From positions 1 to 15,915 of the forward strand of contig JAFQSI010000075.1 in assembly GCA_017409645.1 (NCBI GenBank): a DNA stretch of 15,915 bases, given 5' to 3'. Shown piece after piece: positions 6,794 through 14,146 of the stretch. Position numbers and translations under genes: made by a program. Position 1 is the stretch's first letter. Every line of letters starts with the position of its first letter. The notes beneath the pieces are model-generated. The model did no database searches. It was not told where the DNA came from and worked only from the letters and a program-made list of their open reading frames with translations. Source of the DNA: Oscillospiraceae bacterium (lineage in GTDB: Bacteria; Bacillota; Clostridia; Oscillospirales; Oscillospiraceae).

Positions 6794-7642
6794 ATGTCTG
6801 CCATTAAAGTGGAGAAGCTTGCATACAGCTACGTCGGTCTGGAGCAGGGCCAGAGCGTGAAGGTCTTTGAGGATCTCGACCTCGAGATCGAGCAGGGCAC
6901 CTTCGTCGCCATCCTGGGCTCCAACGGCTCCGGCAAAAGCACCCTTGCCAAGCATTTCAACGCCATTCTGCTCCCCGGCGGCGGCAAGTGCCATGTCTAC
7001 GGCATGGACACCGCCGATGAGGAGCTGCTGATCCCCATCCGCCGCAGCGTGGGCATGGTCTTCCAGAACCCCGACAACCAGATCGTGGCCAACGTGGTGG
7101 AGGAGGATGTGGCCTTCGCCCCCGAAAATCTGGGCGTGGCCAGCCCCATGATCCGCCATCGGGTGGACAACGCCCTGAAGCAGGTGGGCATGTACCACTA
7201 CCGGACCCATGCCCCCCATCTGCTCTCCGGCGGTCAGAAGCAGCGCATCGCCATCGCCGGCGTCATCGCCATGGAGCCCAGGTGCATCGTCCTCGACGAG
7301 CCCACCGCCATGCTCGACCCCAAGGGCCGCCGGGAGGTCATGGAGACGGTGGCGCGGCTGAATAAGGAAAAGGGCATCACCGTGGTCCTGATCACCCACC
7401 ACATGGACGAGGCCGCGAAGGCCGACCGGGTGGTGGTCATCCACAAGGGCGTCGTCCGGGCCGACGGCCGTCCGAAGGAGGTCTTCTCCGATATCGATTA
7501 TATGCATGAGCTGGGCCTGGCGGCTCCCGAGACGGTGGAGCTTTGCCATGAGCTGAACAAACTGGGCTATGCGCTGCCCCTGGACCTTCTGGAGTCCGAG
7601 GACTGCGCCCAGGCTCTGTACAACGCATTGGGAGGGAACTGA
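6794..7642 (+). CDS. ecfA1: ECF transporter ATPase subunit A1
   Basis: The 282-residue ABC ATPase has Walker A GSNGSGKST (42-50, Lys48), a Q-loop in MVFQNPDNQI, signature LSGGQ at 144-148, Walker B VLDEP with Asp168/Glu169, and the switch His in LITHH near 202. The Q-loop form FQNPDNQI and the paired second ATPase and EcfT downstream are typical of the group II energy-coupling factor module. This module powers uptake of vitamins or metal ions through interchangeable S-components. No S-component is in the window, as expected for a shared module. The same frame is open upstream of 6794, but GGAGGG at 6783-6788 sits 5 nt before this ATG and the upstream part lies inside the methyltransferase gene. 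Gap to the next gene is 1 nt. Confidence 0.94.
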   Translation: MSAIKVEKLAYSYVGLEQGQSVKVFEDLDLEIEQGTFVAILGSNGSGKSTLAKHFNAILLPGGGKCHVYGMDTADEELLIPIRRSVGMVFQNPDNQIVANVVEEDVAFAPENLGVASPMIRHRVDNALKQVGMYHYRTHAPHLLSGGQKQRIAIAGVIAMEPRCIVLDEPTAMLDPKGRREVMETVARLNKEKGITVVLITHHMDEAAKADRVVVIHKGVVRADGRPKEVFSDIDYMHELGLAAPETVELCHELNKLGYALPLDLLESEDCAQALYNALGGN

Positions 7643-7643
7643 T

Positions 7644-8498
7644 ATGGCACCGATCCTGGAAGTCAGAAATCTCACCCATGTTTATTCCGCCGGAACGCCC
7701 TTTGAACACAGGGCCGTCGATGACATGAGCTTCTCCGTACAGCGGGGCGAGTTCATCGGCATCATCGGCCACACCGGCTCCGGCAAGTCCACCCTGATGC
7801 AGCACCTGAACGGTCTGCTCAAGCCCACCTCCGGCCAGGTCCTCCTGGACGGTGTGGACATCCACAGCGACAAAAAATTCACCCGTCAGGCCCGGTTCCG
7901 GGTGGGACTGGTGTTCCAGTATCCCGAGTACCAGCTCTTCGAGGAGACGGTATACAAGGATATCGCCTTCGGCCCGAAGAATATGGGCCTGAAGGCCGAG
8001 GAGATCGACCGCCGTGTCCGGGAGGCCGCGAAGCTCGTGGGCCTGACGGATGCGCAGCTGGAGGTTTCCCCCTTCGACCTGTCCGGCGGACAGAAGCGCC
8101 GGGTCGCCATCGCCGGCGTCATCGCCATGGAGCCGGAGGTGCTGATCCTGGACGAGCCCACCGCGGGTCTGGACCCCGCCAGCCGGGCCGGGATCCTGGA
8201 AAACATCGAGACGTACCGCAAAACCAAGAACGCCACCATCATGATGGTCAGCCACTCCATGAACGATGTGGCCCGTCTGACGGAGCGGCTGCTGGTGCTG
8301 AGCGGCTCGAAGCTCGCCATGGACGGCACTCCCGCCCAGGTCTTCACCCGGGCCGACGAGCTGCTGGATATGGGCCTGGACATCCCCGACGTCACCCGGG
8401 TCTTCCTGCGGCTGAAGCAGCTGGGACTGCCCCTGGAGCCCGTTTACACCATCGAGCAGGCAGTTGCCGCCGTGAAAAAGCTGAAGGAGGGGAAGTAA
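7644..8498 (+). CDS. ecfA2: ECF transporter ATPase subunit A2
   Basis: The 284-residue ABC ATPase has Walker A GHTGSGKST (42-50), Q-loop LVFQYPEYQLF, signature LSGGQ at 146-150, and Walker B ILDEP with Asp170/Glu171. YPEYQLF in place of the NPDNQI of EcfA1 is the usual difference between the two subunits, which form an asymmetric heterodimer on EcfT. The start at 7644 uses GGAGGG (7631-7636) embedded in the last codons of ecfA1. The stop is 1 nt before the ecfT ATG, so translation of the three ecf genes is tightly coupled. Codon use matches its neighbours. Confidence 0.94.
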   Translation: MAPILEVRNLTHVYSAGTPFEHRAVDDMSFSVQRGEFIGIIGHTGSGKSTLMQHLNGLLKPTSGQVLLDGVDIHSDKKFTRQARFRVGLVFQYPEYQLFEETVYKDIAFGPKNMGLKAEEIDRRVREAAKLVGLTDAQLEVSPFDLSGGQKRRVAIAGVIAMEPEVLILDEPTAGLDPASRAGILENIETYRKTKNATIMMVSHSMNDVARLTERLLVLSGSKLAMDGTPAQVFTRADELLDMGLDIPDVTRVFLRLKQLGLPLEPVYTIEQAVAAVKKLKEGK

Positions 8499-8499
8499 T

Positions 8500-9303
8500 A
8501 TGCTCAAGGACATCACCCTCGGCCAGTATTTCCCCGGCGACAGCTATATCCACCGCCTGGACCCCCGGACCAAGCTCCTTATGGTCGTGGTCTACATCGT
8601 GGCGCTGTTCATGGCCTCGAACTGGCTGGCCTATGGTCTGGTCGCCCTGTTCCTGGCGGCCTGCATCAAAATTTCCATGATCCCCCTGAAAGCCATCACC
8701 CGGGGCATGAAGCCGGTGCTGGTGATCGTGGTCTTCACGGGTGTGCTGAACCTGTTCTTTACCCCCGGCACCCACGAGATCGTCAACATCTTCGGCTTCT
8801 CCCTGACCTGGGAGGCGGTGGAGCGGGCTGTGCAGATGATCCTCAGGATCATGCTGCTGATCACCGGCACCTTTTTGCTCACCTACACTACCTCTCCCAT
8901 CGCCCTGACCGACGGCCTGGAGCGGCTGCTGGATCCTCTGAAGGCCATCAAGTTCCCTGTTCATGAGCTGTCGATGATGATGTGCATCGCCCTGCGGTTC
9001 ATCCCCACCCTCATCGAGGAGACGGACAAGATCATGTCCGCCCAGAAGGCCAGAGGTGCGGATTTTGAGTCCGGCTCCCTCATGGACCGGGCCAAGGCGC
9101 TGATCCCCATCCTGGTGCCACTGTTCATCTCCGCTTTCCGGCGGGCCGATGAGCTGGCCACCGCCATGGAGTGCCGCTGCTACCAGGGCGGCGAGGGCCG
9201 CACCAAGCTCAAGCAGCTGCACTACACCCAGCTGGATTTCACCGCCTATGCCATCGGTGCGGTGCTGATCCTGGGCGTGCTGGCGGCTGGCCGGATCGGA
9301 TAA
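8500..9303 (+). CDS. ecfT: ECF transporter transmembrane subunit T
   Basis: The 267-residue integral membrane protein has several hydrophobic helices: VVYIVALFMA, YGLVALFLAACI, VLVIVVFTGVLNLFF, MILRIMLLITGTFLLTY, and a final one YAIGAVLILGVLAAG. It carries the two X-R-X coupling motifs that insert into grooves on the ATPases, seen as ARG at 184-186 and CRC at 225-227 (inside AMECRCY). EcfT links the S-component to the EcfA1/A2 dimer. The length is normal for the family. AGGAGG just upstream at 8485-8490 serves the ATG at 8500. Confidence 0.94.
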   Translation: MLKDITLGQYFPGDSYIHRLDPRTKLLMVVVYIVALFMASNWLAYGLVALFLAACIKISMIPLKAITRGMKPVLVIVVFTGVLNLFFTPGTHEIVNIFGFSLTWEAVERAVQMILRIMLLITGTFLLTYTTSPIALTDGLERLLDPLKAIKFPVHELSMMMCIALRFIPTLIEETDKIMSAQKARGADFESGSLMDRAKALIPILVPLFISAFRRADELATAMECRCYQGGEGRTKLKQLHYTQLDFTAYAIGAVLILGVLAAGRIG

Positions 9304-9313
9304 GGGGGGGCGT

Positions 9314-10093
9314 ATGCGCAACATTGCCCTGTATGTCACCTACCTCGGCACCCATTACCACGGCTGGCAGGTCCAGAAAAGATTAGCCACCGTGGGCCAG
9401 ACTCTGGAGGATGCCTGCACCATGGTGGTGGGCCACAAGGTCCACGTCACCGGCTGCGGCCGCACCGACGCGGGCGTCCACGCCAAGTGCTATGTGGCCA
9501 ATTTCCGCACCGATTCCCGGATCCCCGTGGACCGGCTGCCCTACGCCCTGAATACCCACCTGCCCCACGACATCGTGGTCACCAAGGCCTTTGAGGTCCA
9601 CGAAAGCTTCAACGCCATCGGCTCCTGCGTCCGGAAGGAGTATACGTATCTGATCTACAACTCCCGGATCAAGGACCCCTTCTATGTGGACCGGGCCTGG
9701 TTCTACCCCAAGCACCTGGACGAGAAAGTCATGCAGGCTGCCGCCGACCAGTTCGTGGGCACCCATGACTTCGCCGCCGTCCGCTCCGTGGGTACGGATG
9801 TGAAATCCACCGTCCGGACTGTATACTATTATAAAGTGGAGCGCCACGGGGACCTGCTGGCCCTGAAGGTCTGCGCCAACGGCTTCCTGTACAACATGGC
9901 CCGAGCCATGGCGGGCACCCTGGTCTACGCCGCCGAGGGCAAGATACAGCCCCACGAGATCGGCGCCATCCTGGACTCCGGCAACCGCACCGCCGCCGGT
10001 CCCACCGTCCCGCCGGGAGGTCTTTATATGACGCACCTGTGGTACGACGATGGGAATGAGTGTTTTGAGGTGGAAAATCCCATTACGTTTTAA
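9314..10093 (+). CDS. truA: tRNA pseudouridine(38-40) synthase TruA
   Basis: The 259-residue enzyme isomerises uridines at positions 38-40 of the tRNA anticodon arm. The N-terminal IALYVTYLGTHYHGWQVQ and the catalytic GCGRTDAGVHA motif with Asp52 are diagnostic; FLYNMAR near the C-terminus is another conserved TruA segment. The length is standard. It follows ecfT by 10 nt with a G-rich Shine-Dalgarno. ecfA1-ecfA2-ecfT-truA is a conserved order in Firmicutes, normally behind ribosomal protein genes such as rplQ. Here the module instead follows a PBP and a methyltransferase. Confidence 0.95.
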   Translation: MRNIALYVTYLGTHYHGWQVQKRLATVGQTLEDACTMVVGHKVHVTGCGRTDAGVHAKCYVANFRTDSRIPVDRLPYALNTHLPHDIVVTKAFEVHESFNAIGSCVRKEYTYLIYNSRIKDPFYVDRAWFYPKHLDEKVMQAAADQFVGTHDFAAVRSVGTDVKSTVRTVYYYKVERHGDLLALKVCANGFLYNMARAMAGTLVYAAEGKIQPHEIGAILDSGNRTAAGPTVPPGGLYMTHLWYDDGNECFEVENPITF

Positions 10094-10113
10094 CAAATTA
10101 TTAGTATCTTTTT

Positions 10114-10143
10114 GTTCGGAGGTATGATATCATACCTCCGAAC
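10114..10143 (+). terminator. Perfect 30-bp palindrome: likely terminator of the truA operon, or an operator for the clpE-like gene
   Basis: Half-site GTTCGGAGGTATGAT is followed directly by its exact reverse complement, centred on GATATC. It starts 20 nt after the truA stop and is followed by GATTATTTTT, so as RNA it would be a long hairpin followed by a U-rich tract. A perfect dyad this long just before a stress-type clp gene could also be a repressor site. It does not match CIRCE or the CtsR heptamer repeat. A weak promoter (TTACGT 10083-10088, TATCTT 10105-10110, 16-bp spacer) would start transcription at its left edge. Confidence 0.6.
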
Positions 10144-10150
10144 GATTATT

Positions 10151-10168
10151 TTTCCCCGCGTGGGGAAA
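10151..10168 (+). other. Hairpin next to the Shine-Dalgarno of the clpE-like gene
   Basis: TTTCCCC (10151-10157) pairs with GGGGAAA (10162-10168) around a GCGT loop. The last A of the stem is the first base of the Shine-Dalgarno AGGAG (10168-10172), so folding could affect ribosome access to this start. Confidence 0.4.
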
Positions 10169-10180
10169 GGAGTGATATCT

Positions 10181-12481
10181 ATGCAGATGAAGCTCTGCAC
10201 CAAATGCAAGAAGCGTATGGCTGTGGTCTTTATCTCCCGGATGGACGGGAGCCAGACCACCAACGAGGGCTACTGCCTGAAGTGTGCCCGGAGCCTGAAT
10301 ATTCCCCAGATCGGCGACTTCATGAGCAAGATCGGCATTGCCGAGGAGGACCTGGAGCTGATGGAGGATGAGATGGCCAATATGTTCGGCCAGATCGCTC
10401 CGGAGAGCGAGGACGATGACGACGAGGTGGACAGCCAGACGGCCACCTTCCCCCTGCTGAACCAGCTCTTCGGCTCCCATCCCATGCAGCAGAAGAACGA
10501 CCTGCCCGCCGAGCGGCCCAAGAAGGCTGAGAAGGAGGAGAAGCAGGAGAAGGGCAAGAAAAAGCACAAGAAGCACAAATTCCTGGACTCCTACTGCATG
10601 GACCTGACCGGCCGCGCCCGGGAGGGCAAGCTCGACAAGGTCATCGGCCGGGATGTGGAGACGGAGCGGGTCATCCAGATCCTCAACCGCCGCCAGAAGA
10701 ACAACCCCTGTCTCATCGGTGAGCCCGGCGTCGGCAAGACTGCCATCGCCGAGGGTCTGGCCCAGCGGATCGCCGCGGGCAATGTGCCCTACAAGCTCCG
10801 GGACAAGGAGGTCTTCCTGCTGGACCTGACCGCCCTGGTGGCGGGTACCCAGTTCCGCGGCCAGTTCGAGAGCCGCATGAAGAGCCTGGTCAGCGAGATC
10901 AAGGAGTGCGGCAACATCATCCTGGTCATCGACGAGGTCCACAATCTGGTGGGTGCAGGCGATGCCGAGGGCTCCATGAACGCCGCCAACATCCTCAAGC
11001 CCGCATTGAGCCGCGGCGAGGTCCAGATCATCGGCGCCACCACCTTCACCGAATACCGCAAGTACATCGAGAAGGACGCCGCCCTGGAGCGCCGGTTCCA
11101 GCCCGTGTCCGTGGACGAGCCCACCATCGAGGAGGCCGCCCAGATCATGCAGGGCGTTGCCAAGGCTTACGAGGAGTTCCACATGGTCAGGATCAGCCCG
11201 GAGATCGCCCGCCAGTGCGTCATCCTCTCCGAGCGCTACATCACCGACCGGTTCCTGCCCGACAAGGCCATCGACCTGCTGGACGAGGCCTGTTCCGATG
11301 TGAACCTGAAGAACAAGGAGCTGAGCCAGCTGGCCGAGCTGCGCAAGGAGCGGGACGACTACGAGCTGGAGCTTCGTATGATCAACGAGGACACCGAGAA
11401 CCAGGACTTCGAGCGCATGGCGACCCTGCGCAGCAAGCTCATGCAGCTGGCCGCGAAGATCGAGGAGCTGGAGAAGGTGCCCCTGCCCGCCGTGACCATG
11501 GAGAATCTGGCCCGGATCATCGAGCTGTGGACCAAGATCCCCGCCTCGAAGATCAAGGCCCAGGAGTATCAGCAGATCAAGGGCCTGGCCGACCGGCTGA
11601 AACAGCACATCGTGGGCCAGGATCAGGCCGTGGAGGCCGTCTCCAGGGCCATCCGCCGGAACCGGGTGGGCATCTCTCCCAAGAAGCGGCCCGTGTCCTT
11701 CATCTTCGTCGGCCCCACGGGCGTGGGCAAGACGGAGCTGGTCAAGCAGCTCTCCGGTGACCTCTTCGACAGCGTGGACAGCCTGATCCGTCTGGATATG
11801 TCCGAATATATGGAGAAGCACACCGTCTCCAAGCTCATCGGCTCCCCTCCGGGCTACATCGGCTATGACGAGGCGGGCCAGCTGACGGAGAAGATCCGCC
11901 GCAAGCCCTACTCCGTGGTCCTCTTCGACGAGATCGAAAAGGCCCACCCCGATGTGCTGAACGTGCTGCTGCAGGTCCTCGACGACGGCCGCATCACCGA
12001 TGCCCAGGGCCGTGTGGTGAATTTCGAGAACACCGTCATCGTCATGACCTCCAACGCCGGCTCCGAGGGCCGGGTGGGCGGCCTGGGCTTCGGCCGGACC
12101 GCCGACGATCAGTCCCGGGAGAAGACCATGAAGGCCCTGCGGGAGTTCCTGCGGCCTGAATTCCTCAACCGGGTGGACGAGATCATCAGTTTCAACCACC
12201 TGACCGAGGAAAATTTCCGGGGCATCGCCGACATCATGCTCGCTGAGCTGAAGGAGAGCCTGACGGCCCGGGGCCTGGAGCTGAGCTGGGATGAGGAGCT
12301 GCGGGAGTATCTGGTGAAGAAGGCCTATTCCGTCACCTACGGCGCGAGAAATCTGCGCCGGACCATCCAGAAAGATCTGGAGGACCCCATCTCCGAAGCC
12401 ATCATCGATTCCTTTGAGGAGCCCATCTCCCGCCTGGCCATCCGGGTGGTGGAGGACGCCATCGTCCTGGACAAGGAATAA
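10181..12481 (+). CDS. clpE: ClpE-type AAA+ unfoldase (ATP-dependent Clp protease ATP-binding subunit with N-terminal zinc finger)
   Basis: The 766-residue ATPase unfolds proteins, probably for ClpP. The N-terminus has a McsA/ClpE-like zinc finger with C6-x2-C9 and C32-x2-C35. An acidic then Lys-rich linker (EKGKKKHKKHK) stands where ClpC has its Clp-N repeat domain. The first AAA+ module has Walker A GEPGVGKT (Lys186) and Walker B VIDE (Asp251/Glu252). A middle coiled segment with a UVR-like stretch (ERMATLRSKLMQLAAKIEELEK) follows. The second AAA+ module has GPTGVGKT (Lys517) and LFDE (Asp583/Glu584). GGLGFG carries an LGF tripeptide in the position of the ClpP-docking loop. The C-terminal AYSVTYGARNLRR sensor-2 region is intact. 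The start at 10181 has AGGAG 8 nt upstream; upstream in-frame TTG/ATG codons lie inside the palindrome and are rejected. No CtsR box is seen. Confidence 0.9.
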   Translation: MQMKLCTKCKKRMAVVFISRMDGSQTTNEGYCLKCARSLNIPQIGDFMSKIGIAEEDLELMEDEMANMFGQIAPESEDDDDEVDSQTATFPLLNQLFGSHPMQQKNDLPAERPKKAEKEEKQEKGKKKHKKHKFLDSYCMDLTGRAREGKLDKVIGRDVETERVIQILNRRQKNNPCLIGEPGVGKTAIAEGLAQRIAAGNVPYKLRDKEVFLLDLTALVAGTQFRGQFESRMKSLVSEIKECGNIILVIDEVHNLVGAGDAEGSMNAANILKPALSRGEVQIIGATTFTEYRKYIEKDAALERRFQPVSVDEPTIEEAAQIMQGVAKAYEEFHMVRISPEIARQCVILSERYITDRFLPDKAIDLLDEACSDVNLKNKELSQLAELRKERDDYELELRMINEDTENQDFERMATLRSKLMQLAAKIEELEKVPLPAVTMENLARIIELWTKIPASKIKAQEYQQIKGLADRLKQHIVGQDQAVEAVSRAIRRNRVGISPKKRPVSFIFVGPTGVGKTELVKQLSGDLFDSVDSLIRLDMSEYMEKHTVSKLIGSPPGYIGYDEAGQLTEKIRRKPYSVVLFDEIEKAHPDVLNVLLQVLDDGRITDAQGRVVNFENTVIVMTSNAGSEGRVGGLGFGRTADDQSREKTMKALREFLRPEFLNRVDEIISFNHLTEENFRGIADIMLAELKESLTARGLELSWDEELREYLVKKAYSVTYGARNLRRTIQKDLEDPISEAIIDSFEEPISRLAIRVVEDAIVLDKE

Positions 12482-12484
12482 CGC

Positions 12485-12517
12485 AAAATGCGGCAGAATT
12501 TTTCTGCCGCATTTTTT
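12485..12517 (+). terminator. Rho-independent terminator after the clpE-like gene
   Basis: A perfect 14-bp stem (12485-12498 with 12502-12515, arm AAAATGCGGCAGAA) encloses a TTT loop and ends in TTTTTT. It begins 3 nt after the stop codon. It separates the clpE-like gene from the sigma factor. Confidence 0.93.
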
Positions 12518-12565
12518 GTAAGGTTTTCCCTTTGAAAAACACCAATGGATGAAGGAGGTGAGGAC

Positions 12566-13039
12566 GTGGAGCCTTTTGAAGAGATTTATCGGGAATACTT
12601 TCGGGATGTGGAGCTGTATCTGCTGGCCCTGTGCAGGGACGCTCAGCTGGCCGCGGAGCTGACGGCCCAGGTGTTTTTCACGGCACTGGAGAAGTATCCC
12701 GAGTTTCGGGGTGAGTGCCATGTGAAGACCTGGCTCTGTGCCATCGGGCGGAATCTGTACCTGTCCCATCTGAGGAAGGCCGGAAAGGATCTGCCCCTGG
12801 AGGAATCGATGATCGATCCCGGCGTCAGCATCGAGGAGCGGCTGGAGGACCATGACCAGGCCATGCGCATCCACAAGGTCCTCCACGGCCTGCCGGAACC
12901 GTATAAGGAGGTCTTCTCCCTCCGGGTCTTCGGCCAGCTCTCCTTCGCCCAGATCGGGGAAGTATTCGGAAAAACGGCAAACTGGGCCTGCGTGACCTAC
13001 CACCGGGCCAAATCGAAGATCCAGGAGGCGATAAAATGA
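12566..13039 (+). CDS. ECF (extracytoplasmic function) sigma-70 family factor
   Basis: The 157-residue protein has sigma region 2 in the first ~70 residues (FEEIYREYFRDVELYLLALC, then VKTWLCAIGRNLYLSHLRK). Region 4 follows, with LPEPYKEVFSLRVFGQLSFAQIGEVFG and a helix-turn-helix ending VTYHRAKSKIQEAIK. It directs RNA polymerase to its own promoters. An ATG at 12545 is in frame, but AAGGAGG (12552-12558) lies downstream of it and exactly 7 nt before GTG 12566, so GTG is the likely start. It overlaps the anti-sigma gene by ATGA. I do not see a clear ECF-type autoregulated promoter in the 48 nt between the terminator and the start. Confidence 0.9.
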   Translation: MEPFEEIYREYFRDVELYLLALCRDAQLAAELTAQVFFTALEKYPEFRGECHVKTWLCAIGRNLYLSHLRKAGKDLPLEESMIDPGVSIEERLEDHDQAMRIHKVLHGLPEPYKEVFSLRVFGQLSFAQIGEVFGKTANWACVTYHRAKSKIQEAIK

Positions 13040-13905
13040 ACATTACCTGTGACATGATCCGGGACCTGCTGCCCCTGTACGCGGAGGAGCTGGCGAGCCG
13101 GGATTCTGCGGCGGCGGTGCAGGAGCATCTGCAGGGGTGCAGCGAATGCCGGCGGGTCTATGAGGACCTGAAAAAAAGTCCCGTCGTGGTTCACGACGGG
13201 CCGGTGCTGGAAGCAGTGCGCCGGGGGCTCTGGAAGCGCAGATTCCTGACGGCGCTCTGCGCGGTGCTGGTGGTCTGCGCCCTGGGCTGCTGGGGCTTAA
13301 GCTGGCTGACGGCGCCGATCTATCTGGACAAAAGTGTCATCACAGACATTGTGGACAACGACGACGGCACGGTGACCATCTCCATGGACGCAGCGGCTGC
13401 GGGACGACAGACCTTCCAGCTGGAGATCGATCCGTCGCCCGCTGGTGAGACCTTCGTCATCTGGACCAGCCGTTGGCTGGAGTACAGCTGGTCCGAGCCA
13501 ATCCCGCGGCCCTTTGCAATCACGCGGTCCGTGACCCACAACGGCATCTATTATTTCACGGGTGTTGCAGGGGAAGAAAATCTGCTGATCTACGAAAATC
13601 CGCAGAAATACATCAACGGCGGCGTGATAAGTCTGCCCAGGCTGTATCTGAGCTATTATTTCGCGGCATCCGTGGCTGTCGGTGCGGCACTGCTGTGCCT
13701 GGCTGCTCTGCTGCGGAGAAAGCGGGCAGGGAAGTGGCTGGCGCTGACCGGCTCCTTCCTGTGCTGCTACGGGCTGTGCCAGGGCATCGTCTGCGGCTTC
13801 ACCTTCACCATCTTCTTTGCACAGCAGGAGCTGTTCTGGGGCCTGTCCATGGGTTCATGCCTGTGGGGCGCGGGGGTCTGCGTCTGGAACATGCGGAAAC
13901 GATAA
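13036..13905 (+). CDS. Membrane-bound zinc-finger anti-sigma factor
   Basis: The 289-residue protein begins with a zinc anti-sigma domain: C5, then LLPLYAEELAS, then H31-x3-C35-x2-C38 (HLQGCSEC). A membrane helix follows at about 70-93. An extracytoplasmic part of ~110 residues rich in strands comes next. Three C-terminal hydrophobic segments follow (about 203-227, 232-256, 262-284), more than the single helix of a plain anti-sigma factor. The N-terminal domain should hold the preceding sigma factor at the membrane until an envelope signal arrives. The ATG overlaps the sigma stop (ATGA), giving translational coupling and matched amounts. An inverted repeat inside the gene at 13180-13200 would be an intrinsic terminator on the opposite strand. 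The stop codon abuts the inverted-repeat element. Confidence 0.88.
   Translation: MNITCDMIRDLLPLYAEELASRDSAAAVQEHLQGCSECRRVYEDLKKSPVVVHDGPVLEAVRRGLWKRRFLTALCAVLVVCALGCWGLSWLTAPIYLDKSVITDIVDNDDGTVTISMDAAAAGRQTFQLEIDPSPAGETFVIWTSRWLEYSWSEPIPRPFAITRSVTHNGIYYFTGVAGEENLLIYENPQKYINGGVISLPRLYLSYYFAASVAVGAALLCLAALLRRKRAGKWLALTGSFLCCYGLCQGIVCGFTFTIFFAQQELFWGLSMGSCLWGAGVCVWNMRKR
13171..13200 (-). terminator. Antisense terminator-like hairpin within the anti-sigma gene
   Basis: CCCGTCGTG (13180-13188) pairs perfectly with CACGACGGG (13192-13200) around a 3-nt loop. Seven A (13171-13177) lie 2 nt to its left, so on the minus strand it reads as a 9-bp GC-rich hairpin, AC, then seven T. It lies within sense codons for DLKKSPVVVHDGP. 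Confidence 0.5.
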
Positions 13906-13906
13906 G

Positions 13907-13928
13907 AAGGAGGGCTTTCGCCCTCCTT
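13907..13928 (+). terminator. Terminator hairpin of the sigma/anti-sigma operon (left end of the element)
   Basis: AAGGAGGGC (13907-13915), loop TTTC, GCCCTCCTT (13920-13928), starting 1 nt after the stop codon. The T tract is short (TTTC). The same hairpin recurs at 14122-14143. Confidence 0.65.
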
Positions 13929-14121
13929 TCAGGCTGTCGAAGAACCTATATTTCTGAGCGCACCGTAGGGGCGACCCTTGGTCGCCCGCCGAAAAACAGC
14001 GTTTTTCGGATTTTCCGAAGGAAAATAAGCCTGTTTTTCGCCTTACGGCGACAGATTTTGCTTTACAAAATCTGCGGGCGATCAAGGATCGCCCCTACGA
14101 GTACCTTTTTCGACACGCTGG

Positions 14122-14143
14122 AAGGAGGGCTTTCGCCCTCCTT
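14122..14143 (-). terminator. Terminator hairpin at the end of the YtxH-like gene (right end of the element)
   Basis: AAGGAGGGC, loop TTTC, GCCCTCCTT, the second copy of the hairpin at 13907-13928. The T run (CCTTTTCTT) is on the plus strand. Reading leftwards from the YtxH-like stop the tract is only TTCC, so on the minus strand this is a weak terminator; it may mainly stop rightward transcription. Confidence 0.5.
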
Positions 14144-14146
14144 TTC

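Larger units (their letters stand above)
13906..14146. repeat. Nested inverted-repeat (MITE-like) element made of hairpins, ~240 bp
   Basis: The gap between the two convergent genes is almost wholly palindromic. From the outside in: identical hairpins (GAAGGAGGGC, loop TTTC, GCCCTCC) at 13906-13929 and 14121-14144; then, 5 nt inside each, TGTCGAA (13935-13941) mirrored by TTCGACA (14109-14115); then 26-bp arms 13964-13989 and 14074-14099 that are inverted copies with 24 of 26 matches. Each arm is itself a hairpin (GGGCGACC/GGTCGCCC on the left, GGGCGATC/GATCGCCC on the right). Between the arms are CCGAAAAAC/GTTTTTCGG (13989-14009), ATTTTCC/GGAAAAT (14010-14026) and CAGATTTTG/CAAAATCTG (14052-14074). 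No transposase or ORF is present. A possible TA duplication flanks it (TA at 13903-13904 and 14148-14149). Copies elsewhere in the genome cannot be checked here. Confidence 0.75.

Noticed and set aside
10112..10180. Alternative upstream TTG/ATG starts for the clpE-like gene
   Set aside because: They lie within the perfect palindrome and would add residues before a zinc finger that normally starts at the N-terminus; the ATG at 10181 has a proper Shine-Dalgarno.
12545..12565. ATG 12545 as the start of the ECF sigma factor
   Set aside because: The only good Shine-Dalgarno, AAGGAGG at 12552-12558, lies downstream of this ATG and exactly in place for GTG 12566.
13906..14146. CRISPR-like repeats between the sigma operon and the YtxH-like gene
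   Set aside because: The repeats are inverted and nested, not regularly spaced direct repeats with unique spacers, and no cas genes are near.
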